A DNA stretch of 64,000 bases. Origin: Cunninghamella blakesleeana. Its lineage: Eukaryota > Mucoromycota > Mucoromycetes > Mucorales > Cunninghamellaceae. Position numbers and translations under genes: made by a program. How positions within the stretch are numbered: the stretch's first letter is position 1; every line of letters begins with the position of its first letter. Location: NCBI GenBank assembly GCA_017871115.1, contig JAFCIZ010000002.1, forward strand, positions 3,927,501-3,991,500, written 5' to 3'. Below, in pieces: positions 26,758 to 37,419 of this stretch. Below the pieces are notes generated by a model that worked only from the letters and a program-made list of their open reading frames with translations, ran no database searches and had not been told where the DNA came from.

Positions 26758-28133
26758 ATGCGTTCAATATCTTTATTAAGTAGAAAATTTGGTCAATCTT
26801 ATCGTCCTTTATTACAAAAGCAAGTGAGTGATTATTAATATTTAAAATATAAAAAAGCAAAATAAGAATGCTTATAAAAAAATATAAAAACAATAATAAA
26901 TATCTAATTATATATACTATTTGACGTAACTATTAGATTCGTTGTTTTTCTACACCAGTACAATCCGATTTTGTTAAAATAGTTGAAGTTGGACCTCGTG
27001 ATGGTCTTCAAAATGAAAAACAACTTATCCCTGCAGAAACCAAGATTGAACTTATTGAACGTTTAGCCAATGCTGGTTTACCTGTGGTTGAAGTAACCAG
27101 TTTTGTTAGTCCTAAATGGGTTCCTCAAGTAAACAAATAAATAAATAGATATAGATAGATAGATAGATATATACATACGAAAGAATATTTTTTATTTTTA
27201 TTTTTATTTTAATTAACTAATATATATATATATATATCTATTTATTTATTTTTTACTTAGATGGGTGATAATAAGCAAGTTTTTACAACTATTCAAAAAA
27301 AAGCAAATGTTGGGTACCCAGTATTAACACCTAACCGACGAGGATTAGAAGGAGCTATTGAAGCTGGAGCAACTGAAGTGGCAATGTTTGCAGCTGTTAC
27401 TGAATCATTTAATCAAAAAAACACAAACTGTTCAACAGAAGAAGCTATTAATAGATTTAATGAAGTAGCAAAACTTGCTTTGGACAAAAATTTAAAAGTA
27501 CGTGGTTATATTTCATGTGTAGTTGGATGTCCTTATGAAGGTCAAGTAGACCCTGTTAAAGTGGCAGATATGGCAAAAAGATTATATGAATTAGGTTGTT
27601 ATGAAATTAGTCTTGGTGATACTATCGGTGTTGGTACTGCTGGTTCTACAGGTCGTATGTTGGAACATGTCCTTAAAGTTGTTCCTAAAGAAGTCGTAGC
27701 AGTTCATTATCATGATACATATGGTCAAGCTTTGGCTAATATCTTGAAGGCATTAGAATATGGTATTCGTACTTTAGATAGTTCTGTTGCTGGTTTAGGT
27801 AATACATGATCATGGCAATAAAAAAAGAAAGAAAAAATATAATGAAAGAAAAAATAAAAGGGAAAAGTGTTTTTTTTAATGGTGTTTTTTCTTTCTTTTT
27901 AATGTTACAAAGGTGGATGCCCTTATGCCCCTGGAGCTAAAGGAAATGTAGCTACTGAAGATGTTGTATATATGTTGAATGGCCTCGGTTATAAAACCAA
28001 TGTTGATTTGGATCAACTTGTAGATGTAGGTAACTGGATCTCTGATAAATTGGGTCGTCAAACAAACTCCAGAGCTGGTGCCGCTTTAACTGTAGCTCGT
28101 AATAGAAAGGCTAATTTACAATCTAAATTATAA
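26758..28133 (+). CDS. Hydroxymethylglutaryl-CoA lyase, mitochondrial and possibly peroxisomal
   Basis: Four exons: 26758-26823, 26937-27128, 27261-27798 and 27913-28133, 338 residues (human HMGCL is 325). A TIM-barrel enzyme cleaving HMG-CoA to acetyl-CoA and acetoacetate, the last step of leucine catabolism. Diagnostic segments are [13 protein letters not shown] (metal-binding Asp and catalytic Arg), [12 protein letters not shown], the metal ligands HYHDTYG, and the catalytic-Cys loop [14 protein letters not shown] across the last intron. The Arg/Ser-rich N terminus ([11 protein letters not shown]) looks like a mitochondrial presequence, and the last three residues are SKL, a type 1 peroxisomal signal. 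Animal HMGCL is similarly dual-targeted with a CKL end. High confidence. Confidence 0.95.
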
Positions 28134-28334
28134 TTTTTCTTCTACTTTTTTTATACATATAAACAATAATAATAATAATAAAAGTAATATTAATAAATTA
28201 ATAACTATTACTGATTATGAAAATACTATGAATTTTGCATTTAAACATTTTTGCGGGGTTATAATTTAAATACATAAAAAAAAGGATAGCAAATTTCAAT
28301 TTTTTTAAATTCTTTGTTTTCTTGAAAATAAAAT

Positions 28335-29283
28335 ATGTCAAAAGCTAAAAATAAATACCAAAATTTAATTCCTTTACCTATACACCTTAGCAATTCGACT
28401 AATTTGTATGATATTTTAAAAAGTTTTATATTTTCGAAATCAATAACACGTCCAATTGGTATATATGTTCCATTTGGAAAGTTTGTATGGATCCAACAAC
28501 AAGATCATAATTTATTTAATCATGGCTGTTTTGGGAAAGGAACCTTATCAAGAAGTGAACCTACTTGGTATACAAGATTAAAAAACTCTCAGTGTAATAT
28601 ATATTCATATATATAAAATAAGAATAAATATTTTTTTTTAAATATTACTATTACTCAATTTTTTATTTTATTTTTATTTTATTATATGATATATATAGCC
28701 TTTGCACCTGAACAAAAAACTGTGGAAAGACGAAAAAAAAGAAAGCAACAAAGATTAAAAAAGAAAAAAAATGCATTAGTAAACGATAATAATTCTGAAG
28801 AATCATCGATAGTTAATAATGGAGATATAGAAGAAGAAGGAGATAAGGGCAAAGAAGATGATGATAGTTTAACTCAAAAAGAAATATTAGAATGGACCCA
28901 AGATATGGATTTTGAAAAATTTCATTTGGATTTATTTGAAGCTTTCTTTTTAATTTATGCTATTGATGTTATTGATATTAAGGATAAGGTAAATCAAATG
29001 AGCTGTTTATCTGTTTTATTATTTATTTATTTATCTATATTAATATATACAAATGAATTATTTATGTAATATCCAATACACTTTGATTTATAGTCGTCCA
29101 ATAAATCATACACTATAGAGGAATGCTGGTCAATTTTTAGTAAAGATTATTCATCTAATTTATCATTACCTTATAATGAATTTTCTATTAAATATGCGGC
29201 ATATCATTATTTTAGAAGCCAAGGCTGGGTACCAAAAGATGGATTAAAGTTTGGTGTTGATTTTGGTAAACATCAATCTATTT

Positions 29284-29336
<53 letters not shown>

Positions 29337-29762
29337 GACAAATAAATAGGAGAATGATGTTGATGCTTATTTATTTACTGTATTTATTCTTATATATTAT
29401 TTTTATAATTTTCGCCATTGTTATTACGAATAGTCTTATATCAAGCAGGTCCTATGTATCATCATGCCGAATTTGCTGTTTATATTATACCTTGTCCAAC
29501 TTTAACCACTTCTTATACTATACCAGTTGAACAGCAACAACAACAATCACCTAAATATAATTGGTCCAATTTACTTCGTTTAAATAGAGTTTGTAATCAA
29601 GTTAAGAAAACTCTCATTCTATGTTATGTCAGTTATCCAGTTATAAACAATAATAACGATAACTATAATAATGATAATACTTGGGATATTTCTATTTTAA
29701 ATCAAATATCTATTAAACAGATTATTTTAAAAAGATGGTTACCTGAAAAAAATCGTGATTAA
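28335..29762 (+). CDS. SEN2: tRNA-splicing endonuclease catalytic subunit Sen2
   Basis: Four exons: 28335-28593, 28699-28988, 29094-29265 and 29434-29762, 349 residues. A nuclease subunit that cuts the 5' exon-intron junction of pre-tRNAs. The C-terminal domain is typical: [21 protein letters not shown], continuing over the junction as [14 protein letters not shown], then [17 protein letters not shown]. The catalytic Tyr-His-Lys set corresponds to a Tyr near LY, a His in YHHAEF, and a Lys in QVKK. The middle is Lys/Glu-rich and acidic, as in other Sen2 proteins. The intron before exon 4 contains an uninterrupted (TA)n run at about 29287-29328. Strong family call. Confidence 0.9.
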
Positions 29763-30131
29763 TAAAAACGGACTTTCAAATACATATATATTCTCTAAAA
29801 AAATATTTTCTTTAAAAAAACTTTTTCTTTTCCTTTTTCTTGAAAATAATAAATAATAAAAATATAGTAATAAATGGTCTAATTTATCTCTACAGTTGAT
29901 CTTTTAGTATATTATAATAATGTATGAAATATAAAGTAAAAGAAGAAGAAAAATTTTTTAGTATACTTTATATAAAAGTATAGATTTATTTATTTGATAA
30001 GTAAAATGAATAAAATATATATTTTTTCAATTTTTTTAGAACCACAAATAAAGAAGGTTATGACTGATGGTATCTATCCAATCTTCGATTATGATTGGTG
30101 AACCTTAATCAATGAAATTTTATTAAAAAAA
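29763..30131. other. Intergenic 3' of SEN2 and 3' of tRNA-Gln
   Basis: AT-rich spacer. The A-run just left of the tRNA (about 30124-30131) reads as a T-run on the minus strand and would be its Pol III terminator. Confidence 0.75.
30124..30131 (-). terminator. Pol III terminator of tRNA-Gln
   Basis: A run of A on the plus strand directly adjoining the tRNA 3' end reads as at least seven T on the transcribed orientation, the standard Pol III stop. Confidence 0.8.
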
Positions 30132-30202
30132 GGCTTCGCCGAGACTCGAACTCGGATAATGAGATTCAGAGTCTCATATGCTGACCATTACATCACGGAG
30201 CC
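30132..30202 (-). tRNA. tRNA-Gln(CTG)
   Basis: A 71-nt cloverleaf on the minus strand. The anticodon arm is TGAGA-CTCTGAA-TCTCA, giving anticodon CTG. The T arm is CCGAG-TTCGAGT-CTCGG and the D arm carries the box A-like TGATGTAATGGTCAGC. The acceptor GGCTCCG/CGAAGCC pairs at six of seven positions, with a C5-A68 mismatch. No intron. A T-run follows directly for termination. Sequence and spacing match eukaryotic tRNA-Gln. A retrotransposon lies immediately upstream of its 5' end. Confidence 0.92.
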
Positions 30203-30213
30203 TTGAGGCTGAC

Positions 30214-30792
30214 TGAGAGGGCGCCAGTGCGTCTTTGAAGTCGCTCCGTCTTGAACTTTTCTTTTTTATTTAAATTATTTTATATTTTTATATATTATTT
30301 TTGTTAATTTATTTATTTTACTATTTCTATTACATGTTATATTATTTTTATTTATTATTTTATTATTATTTTATTATTTTTATTATTATCTTTTTATTTA
30401 TTTTTTATTTTATTTTTAAACTTTATTATATTTTAAATCCCGATAGAAATATGCAACCATAAAATCAGAATTTCATTATAATAATAAAACTATACTTTTC
30501 TTTAGCGTATTAGTCACTCGATTTGGTTTTTTAGTTTTAGTTTTTTATTTCTTTTAGTTGAAGTATTTTTTTGAAGATTGAATTATTTTTTGTTTTTCTT
30601 ATTTTATTTTAGTTAGTTATTTCGTGTTAATTATTTTTAACTTTTATTGTTCATTTTTTTGTTTTATTTATTTTTTTTATTTTATTCTGATATTGTTTAA
30701 TTCGAATTCCCCTATCGAATTAAACACTAGCAAACTCTGATACATACAACTCTTGAACCTAGCCACTTCAAGTTGAAGCACCATCCGTATCA
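30214..30792 (+). repeat. 5' LTR, 579 bp
   Basis: Begins TGAGAGGGCGCC and ends CCGTATCA, following the TG...CA rule. Same length and, by reading, same sequence as the copy at 36841-37419. Confidence 0.93.
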
Positions 30793-30795
30793 TTT

Positions 30796-30813
30796 TGGTG
30801 GAGAACCTGGGCA
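30796..30813 (+). other. Putative tRNA primer-binding site
   Basis: TGGTGGAGAACCTGGGCA starts 3 bp after the LTR, with the TGG complementary to a tRNA CCA end. It does not complement the neighbouring tRNA-Gln 3' end; the primer tRNA is not identified. Confidence 0.55.
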
Positions 30814-31223
30814 AGTTATCGATACTATAATTACTATTTTATTGATTTCTTGTTTATTTTTATAAGATCTCGTACGGTTGTGCTAATTACAATTATACTA
30901 TAATACCTTACCCGCTTAGTTTATTATTTTTTTATACATACTTTATTTAATTTTTTATTTTTATATTTTATTTTATTTCGTATTACCGTTACTATTATAT
31001 TATTTTTTTTATTTTATTTTATTTTATTTTTATTTTACTTTATTATTATTTTGAAGAATTGTGTTTTGATTTATATCCTGAATCCTATATACGAATCTTA
31101 TACCTTATTATTATTTTTTTATCTTACTATATAACCTTATTGAAGTTTGACCTCCGCACCAACTTTAATTATAATTTAATATCATATATATTAAAATTAC
31201 TTATTTTTTATTTATAATCTTGG

Positions 31224-32204
31224 ATGATGGTACCTGGATTGAAGTTAAAAGATTATATTGACAAACCGGATCGTTTCTATGGCGACGTGATGGTGGAGAA
31301 CCCTTTGATGTGGTTACGCAATGTAGATAGCTGGATTAATGTAATTGGATTAGAAGAAGGTGACATTATGAAAGTGGTACCCACATTTCTAAAATCAAAA
31401 GCAGCTGTGTGGTGGGACATGAGCTGTGAAGTTATCAAAGATTGGACTACGTTCAAGTTGGAATTTGAAAAATTCTTTATAAGTGGTAACTTGAATGATG
31501 CGTGGTGGAAGGAATTGGAAAATACCGAACAAGGCACTATGACAATCAATGAATTACAATTGGTGTTAGAAGAATTGTTTTATAGGTTAAAAATAAAAGA
31601 TGATTCCACCAAAAAGAGGTATCTGTTGAGGGCATTAAATAAAAATATAGCCTATTTAACGGAACGACAGAGACCTGAAACTTATGTTGACACGTTGACA
31701 TGTGCAAAAGAAGAAGAACTACTTCAATTTAAGTATGGTGGTACCAATATAATTGATCAAACCATTCCCAAAAATAATGTCAGGACACCCCCTCTTTATT
31801 TGATATCCAATAGAGGTAAAAATGAAGATAATCATCAATTGGGAAGTACAAGTATTATTAGTTCGTTAGACACACTTAATGATCAATTTCAAAAACTTCG
31901 TGTACACCTTGTAAATAATGCTGAAGATCCGCGCGCTGCCAATATCCAATATAATGGTTATAATAATTATAATACGCATAATAATCCACAATACAATGCC
32001 AGAACCTACGCACCAAACAATAACTATAAACATAAGTACAACGGCCAATCTATGAATACGTTTCATAATCATTATGGTGATAAACAAATGCATAATCGTC
32101 AGTTCAACTGTCATAACTGTGGTGAAATAGGGCATTTTGCCAGAAATTGTAATAAGAATATGAACCAAAACCAAGAAAACCAGGGAAAAGGTCAAGGACA
32201 ATAG
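31224..32204 (+). CDS. gag: Retrotransposon Gag (capsid/nucleocapsid)
   Basis: 326 residues. The central part is a Ty3/gypsy-type retrotrans_gag capsid region (about 30-150: AAVWWD, a conserved W-rich helix, FKLEFEKFF). A CCHC zinc knuckle CHNCGEIGHFARNC lies near the C terminus, preceded by an Asn/Tyr/His-rich linker. It assembles particles and binds the genomic RNA. The last 49 nt overlap the pol frame, which is in the -1 phase, and a slippery heptamer lies 12 nt before the stop. The start at 31224 is the first ATG after the leader; the second codon is also ATG. Confidence 0.92.
   Translation: MMVPGLKLKDYIDKPDRFYGDVMVENPLMWLRNVDSWINVIGLEEGDIMKVVPTFLKSKAAVWWDMSCEVIKDWTTFKLEFEKFFISGNLNDAWWKELENTEQGTMTINELQLVLEELFYRLKIKDDSTKKRYLLRALNKNIAYLTERQRPETYVDTLTCAKEEELLQFKYGGTNIIDQTIPKNNVRTPPLYLISNRGKNEDNHQLGSTSIISSLDTLNDQFQKLRVHLVNNAEDPRAANIQYNGYNNYNTHNNPQYNARTYAPNNNYKHKYNGQSMNTFHNHYGDKQMHNRQFNCHNCGEIGHFARNCNKNMNQNQENQGKGQGQ
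32183..32189 (+). promoter_or_regulatory. -1 ribosomal frameshift slippery heptamer
   Basis: GGGAAAA fits the X XXY YYZ rule in the Gag frame (G GGA AAA). Slippage back one base enters the pol frame, which is open from 32156. The Gag stop lies 12 nt downstream. Confidence 0.8.
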
Positions 32205-34911
32205 GAAATGGGAACCCTGTTGTCCGTGGTGAGTATAACTATCCCAATTATAATGATCAAAATATAAATAATAATCCACAATTGAATAATTACAATTATT
32301 CTATAAACAGAGAAAAGGAAGAAAATAAAATTAATAATCAAAATATTGGAATAAATAATATTAATGATATTAACAATAGTAACAGTAATGTTACACCTAA
32401 TTCTAATATTACAAATGAAGAAGAATTGAATACTTACATAGGTGATATTAATAAAGATGCAAGAAACGTTCATATCGTACAAGGTGTTAAGGTGTGGAAC
32501 AACGCTCCTTTAAAGAAAAGACGTATGATTATAGATGCTGGAGAAGGAACGGTTAATACCAAGGATAAAAATAAAAAAAAACGTGGCCCTGCTAGAAAGT
32601 TATCTGTTGATGTAGACGTTATAGATATATGGTCGGTGCTGAAACAGCAAAAAGGTGATGTAAGTGTTGCCCAATTACTAAAAACTAATAAAAAATTAGC
32701 CAAGGACGTGGTAGATGGTATTAGATTTTTGCATGGTCGTAAAAATAAAAATGATACAACTACAATTCAAGTGAACCACGTTAGTAATGTCCAAGAGGAA
32801 GAAGAATCTTCAGAAAATGAATCCTTTTACATGAGTGATGCTGAATTTTCTGAAGTAGAATCTGAAGTTAATAGTACGTTAGAATCATTCGATGATGCGG
32901 AAGACGAATATTACAAAGCTGAAATTTCTTATGACACTAAAGAGTTACAAAATTCAAAACCATTTGTTGTTCCTGTTGAAATAAAAGGTGTTATGATTGA
33001 TGCTGTAATAGACACTGGTGCTGCCATATCAGTAATAAGTAGTAACCTAGCAAGTAAAATGAAACTATATGTTAATGAAGGTATTGAATTATCTATTGAA
33101 AACATGAATGAAACTATGACACTACCTGGTGGTATATGCGAATCCGTTCCTGTTCGTGTTGGTGGATTATTAAGATCTGAAAATATGTTGATGCAGAAGA
33201 GAACTGATGATCTTCTTATACTTGGTATGCCATGGTTAAAACGTTATGAAGTAATTCCAAACCCTGCGAAATTATCGATACAAGTTCCAATAAAAAAGAA
33301 TGGCAAAGTTAATATGGTAATTCAAGGTAATGAGGCAAGTGAAGAATATAATGGTAATAGTGTATATCATCTAACAGTAAATAATGCAAAAGTGGTGAAG
33401 AATGATAATATTGGCCATAAATTATATTGGGGTGAAAATATAAATAAACAGACAATAAAAGAACCAAAAGAATTTCAAGACAAAATAGATGGAGGTATAA
33501 AAAACTTGTTACAATTATATGAAGCAAAAATATTCGTGGAAAATGCTGGTCCAGGATTAGTATATGGTTTCAAACATAATATCAAAACAACAGTTGATAA
33601 ACCTATCACAAGTAAACCGTATCGTATGACTTGGGAACAAGATCGTATTCTAAAAGAAACACTGCAAGATATGTTGGAGAAGAATATAATAAGACCATCG
33701 GATGGCGAATGGAGTGCACCCGTCATTTTTGTAAATAAAAAAACTGGTGATTTAAGGTTATGTCAAGATTTTAGGAAACTGAATCAAATCACTATTAAAG
33801 ATTCCTATCCATTACCGCATATAGAAGATATTATTGACTCTATTGGTGATGCTAAGGTGTTTTCCACATTAGATGCTGCTAGTGGATTTTGGCAAGTTCC
33901 TATGGCTGAAGATTCCATTAAAAAGACTGGTTTTACGACTAAATATGGTACATATGAGTTTCTAGTAATGCCGTTTGGTTTAACTAACGCACCTTCCACT
34001 TTCCAACGTGTTATGACTACTATATTGAATGATTTAATTGGTGTTTGTGTGTACGTTTTTATTGATGATATTCTTATTTATTCTAAAAACATGGAAGAAC
34101 ATATCCTACACTTAACTGCTGTATTCGAACTATGTATAAAATACAATTTAAGGTTGAAGTTGTCCAAGTGTGTATTTGGTCAAACTGAAGTGAGTTACTT
34201 GGGTCACCTAATTACGCAAGAAGGGTTAAAACCTAACGACTATAATGTTAATAAGATAATGAATTTAAAGAATCCAAAAAATAAAGATGAAGTTAGGTCA
34301 TTGCTTGGTATGACAGGCTACTATAGAAGGTTTGTTCAAGATTATGCTAAACTCGTGTTGCCATTATCCAATTTGATAAAGAAAAACGTAAACTTTGAAT
34401 GGAGTAATGATCAAGAATTAGTATTTAAAAGAATTAAAAATATACTTACAAGTTCACCGGTATTGTCTTTTCCTGATAAAGATCAAACACAAATACTGGC
34501 GACTGATGCAAGTAGTAAAGGATTAGGTGCTGTGTTGTCGCAATCTGCTGACGGAACAAAAAGGGTGAATCTGTTATTTCCTATGCATCAAGAACGTTAA
34601 AAGCAGTTGAACAAAATTATTCTACTACACATTTGGAGGCTTTGGCAATAGTGTGGGCAGTTAACCATTACCGTCATTACCTGATAGGAAGAAGTTTTGT
34701 TCTATATACTGATCACGCTGCTCTTACTTATATTTTTAACAATCCTAAACCAGGTGCCAAACTTGCTAGATGGGCTGCTGCCCTAATGGAATATGATTAT
34801 ATTGTTAAGTATAGACCTGGAGCTAAAAATCCTGCTGATGCTCTATCGAGACTGTTGGATGATGCAGATTCTCTAGCCGTTTGTGTGGGTGAAGAAAAAG
34901 AATCGTTATAA
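32189..34911 (+). CDS. pol: Retrotransposon Pol: protease, reverse transcriptase, RNase H (frameshifted copy)
   Basis: Reached by -1 frameshift from Gag. After an Asn-rich linker comes the aspartic protease motif DTGA (33011-33022), then reverse transcriptase. The RT has WSAPVIFVNKKTGDLRLCQD, FSTLDAASGFWQV, MPFGLTNAPSTFQ and the catalytic FIDD (about 34058-34069). RNase H begins at ATDASSKG (about 34502). The frame stops at 34600, and its continuation lies in the -1 phase from about 34573 to 34911. A one-base loss has therefore occurred between about 34553 and 34573, perhaps in the A5 run at 34558-34562. The rest of RNase H (LYTDHAALTYIF, and the C-terminal NPADALSRL) is intact. No integrase domain is joined to this frame. 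The break may be a real mutation or a homopolymer sequencing error. Confidence 0.88.
32196..32246 (+). promoter_or_regulatory. Predicted H-type pseudoknot stimulating the frameshift
   Basis: Stem 1 pairs 32196-32205 with 32216-32225 (10 bp, one G-U). Stem 2 pairs loop bases 32209-32213 (TGGGA) with 32242-32246 (TCCCA). The spacer from the heptamer is 6 nt, the typical distance. The Gag stop codon lies inside stem 1. Found by hand pairing. Confidence 0.65.
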
Positions 34912-34927
34912 AAAAAAAAAAAGAAAA

Positions 34928-34968
<41 letters not shown>

Positions 34969-35401
34969 GTTTCAAGTGGTGGAAAAAAAAAATCATTTAG
35001 TCTACTTTTCTATATTTTTTAAACTCCTTTACCTTTTTGGATATTTATTTTCCTTTTTATCATTTTTAAGTTTATTTTACATATTTTATATTTTATATTT
35101 TTATTTTATTTCCTTTTTACTTCTTTTATTGAACTCTTATTATTTTTTTTACAATTATACCTTGTTTTTATTATCTATACATTATTTTACTAATGTTACC
35201 ATTTATTAATATTACTCTGACCGAATACAACCAATCAAGAAACAACGTTATTAAATTCACCTTTATGCACAACTTCACATAGATTATCAAAAATAAAGTA
35301 GAAGAGTGAAAGGAACCGAGACATAATAGTAATCAAGCAACAACTATATTAACACGGAAACAGTCAGATCCTTTGGTAGACCGGCAACAAGTGTTGGAAA
35401 G
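34912..35401 (+). other. Non-coding gap between RNase H and integrase, with A39 tract
   Basis: The RNase H stop runs straight into an A-rich stretch, including 39 consecutive A at 34929-34967, then about 250 bp of T-rich sequence. All three frames are closed until about 35331. No convincing splice pair that would fuse the two frames was found. Confidence 0.7.
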
Positions 35402-36753
35402 ATGGAAATCGCCAGATATATAGCAATATCAAATTACCTAGCTAATGGAACTTATCCTCTAAATTGTAACGATAAAAGAGAAAAGCGTAAAATAAGGGAT
35501 ATGTCTAAAAGATACGTTAGTGTAACTGGAAGACTATTTGTCAAATCTAAAGATAACCATCCATTGCAGGAAGTATTACATGAAGCCAACGCTGAAGATA
35601 TTATAAAAAAGGTACATAACGAAGGACACTTTGGTATAACAAATACATGGCGAAAGTTGAGGTTGGGATTCGACGGATACCAACTATATGAAAAAGTAAA
35701 ATTCATAGTAAAGACGTGTAGAATTTGTCAGTTGAGGGATAGAAGAAGGCACATTCGTCAAGAACCTTCTCGCCCCATTGAAACGCCTTTGCATCCTTTT
35801 TATATGGTAGGTGTTGACGCTGTGGGTCCAGTAGTAGAATCAAATTTGGGTAATAAATATATACTAGTGGGAATAGACTATTTAACCCGTTGGCCAGTTG
35901 CTGCTGCCGTACCTGATATCAATGAATCTAGTACCTGCGATTTTCTCTTCGAATGTATAGTTAAAGATTTTGGTGTACCTAATTATATTCTAACGGACAG
36001 AGGTTCGAATTTTACATCAACGTATATCGATCAGTTTTTAAAAAGGATCGGTTGCCGTCATATTACAACAACTGCTCACCGTCCGCAAACAAATGGATTA
36101 GTTGAACGAATGAATCAAACTATTGTGAATGTACTAGCTAAATTAATTAACGATAGTAATGATACAAAAATATGGGACACAAAGTTATCAGATGCTGTTC
36201 TAGCTATCAGAACAATGCCAAACGACACTACCAATCTTACTCCTTCAATGTTGTTGTACGGATACAATATGCGTACTCCTGCCGTATGGAAGTCACCTCG
36301 TGAAGATTTCGTAGAAGGTAATTATCAAGACAGAGTCGGCGAAAGAGTGAAGGAAATAGAAGGTATAATGAAAGACTTGAAAGTGGAAGCTAAACGGGTC
36401 TCAGATGCAAAAAAGAAGAAAATGGCAATACGTTATGATCAGCAAGTCGTGAAGAAACAATTTAAAGTACAGGACAAAGTACTCCTGATAGATAAATATA
36501 AGGATGATAAGTTCGGAAACAGGTGGATAGGTCCATTTATAGTAGTCAAATGTTATGGTAATGGTGTTTATAAATTAGTTGGTCCGGGTGGAAAAAGAAT
36601 AGAAAAAGGAATCCATGGTGATAATCTTAAGCTGTATTATGAAAATAAGAAAATTATGATACCTCAAGTACGTACCGCTGGCGACAAACTAGAAGAATAT
36701 ATTGAACATCAAAGTTTGCGTGATGAAGAAGACTATCTTAAGTTACTGGAACA

Positions 36754-36757
<4 letters not shown>
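35402..36757 (+). CDS. int: Retrotransposon integrase, separate reading frame
   Basis: 451 residues from an ATG. HHCC zinc domain: the His pair around HNEGHFGI and the Cys pair CRICQL. Catalytic D,D-35-E core: VDAVGP, LTDRGSNF and QTNGLVERMNQ. A GPF/Y module (RWIGPFIVV) follows and an acidic tail ends it; there is no chromodomain. It inserts the cDNA into target DNA. Normally this domain is fused to RT-RNase H, but here it has its own start, 490 bp downstream. The stop TAA merges with a 30-A run (36756-36785) followed by ten T. How it is expressed (internal initiation, spliced or subgenomic RNA) is not shown. Confidence 0.9.
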
Positions 36758-36789
<32 letters not shown>

Positions 36790-36830
36790 TTTTTTGTCTG
36801 ATTTATTAAACTATATAGTTTAATTTAAGT

Positions 36831-36839
36831 GGGGGGGAA
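36831..36839 (+). other. Polypurine tract
   Basis: GGGGGGGAA immediately before the 3' LTR, the expected plus-strand primer site. Confidence 0.8.
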
Positions 36840-36840
36840 C

Positions 36841-37419
36841 TGAGAGGGCGCCAGTGCGTCTTTGAAGTCGCTCCGTCTTGAACTTTTCTTTTTTATTTAA
36901 ATTATTTTATATTTTTATATATTATTTTTGTTAATTTATTTATTTTACTATTTCTATTACATGTTATATTATTTTTATTTATTATTTTATTATTATTTTA
37001 TTATTTTTATTATTATCTTTTTATTTATTTTTTATTTTATTTTTAAACTTTATTATATTTTAAATCCCGATAGAAATATGCAACCATAAAATCAGAATTT
37101 CATTATAATAATAAAACTATACTTTTCTTTAGCGTATTAGTCACTCGATTTGGTTTTTTAGTTTTAGTTTTTTATTTCTTTTAGTTGAAGTATTTTTTTG
37201 AAGATTGAATTATTTTTTGTTTTTCTTATTTTATTTTAGTTAGTTATTTCGTGTTAATTATTTTTAACTTTTATTGTTCATTTTTTTGTTTTATTTATTT
37301 TTTTTATTTTATTCTGATATTGTTTAATTCGAATTCCCCTATCGAATTAAACACTAGCAAACTCTGATACATACAACTCTTGAACCTAGCCACTTCAAGT
37401 TGAAGCACCATCCGTATCA
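36841..37419 (+). repeat. 3' LTR, 579 bp
   Basis: Same length and sequence as the 5' LTR. Followed by the TGAC target duplication at 37420-37423. Confidence 0.93.

Larger units (their letters stand above)
30214..37419 (+). mobile_element. Ty3/gypsy-type LTR retrotransposon, young, full length
   Basis: A 7.2-kb element with two 579-bp LTRs that look identical over their full length, flanked by TGAC at 30210-30213 and 37420-37423 as a 4-bp target duplication. Order: LTR, primer site, Gag, protease, reverse transcriptase, RNase H, a 490-bp gap, integrase, polypurine tract, LTR. RT before integrase places it in the Ty3/gypsy (Metaviridae-type) group. There is no chromodomain. The identical LTRs imply very recent insertion. 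RNase H carries one frameshift and integrase is a separate frame, so this copy may depend on others. Confidence 0.93.

Noticed and set aside
30796..30813. Neighbouring tRNA-Gln as the reverse-transcription primer
   Set aside because: Its 3' acceptor sequence does not complement the primer-binding site.
32282..34600. Pol starting independently at its own codon
   Set aside because: No ATG at that point; the frame is open back into Gag and a full -1 frameshift signal overlaps the Gag end.
34912..35401. Intron joining RNase H to integrase
   Set aside because: No donor/acceptor pair resembling the window's introns keeps both frames open.
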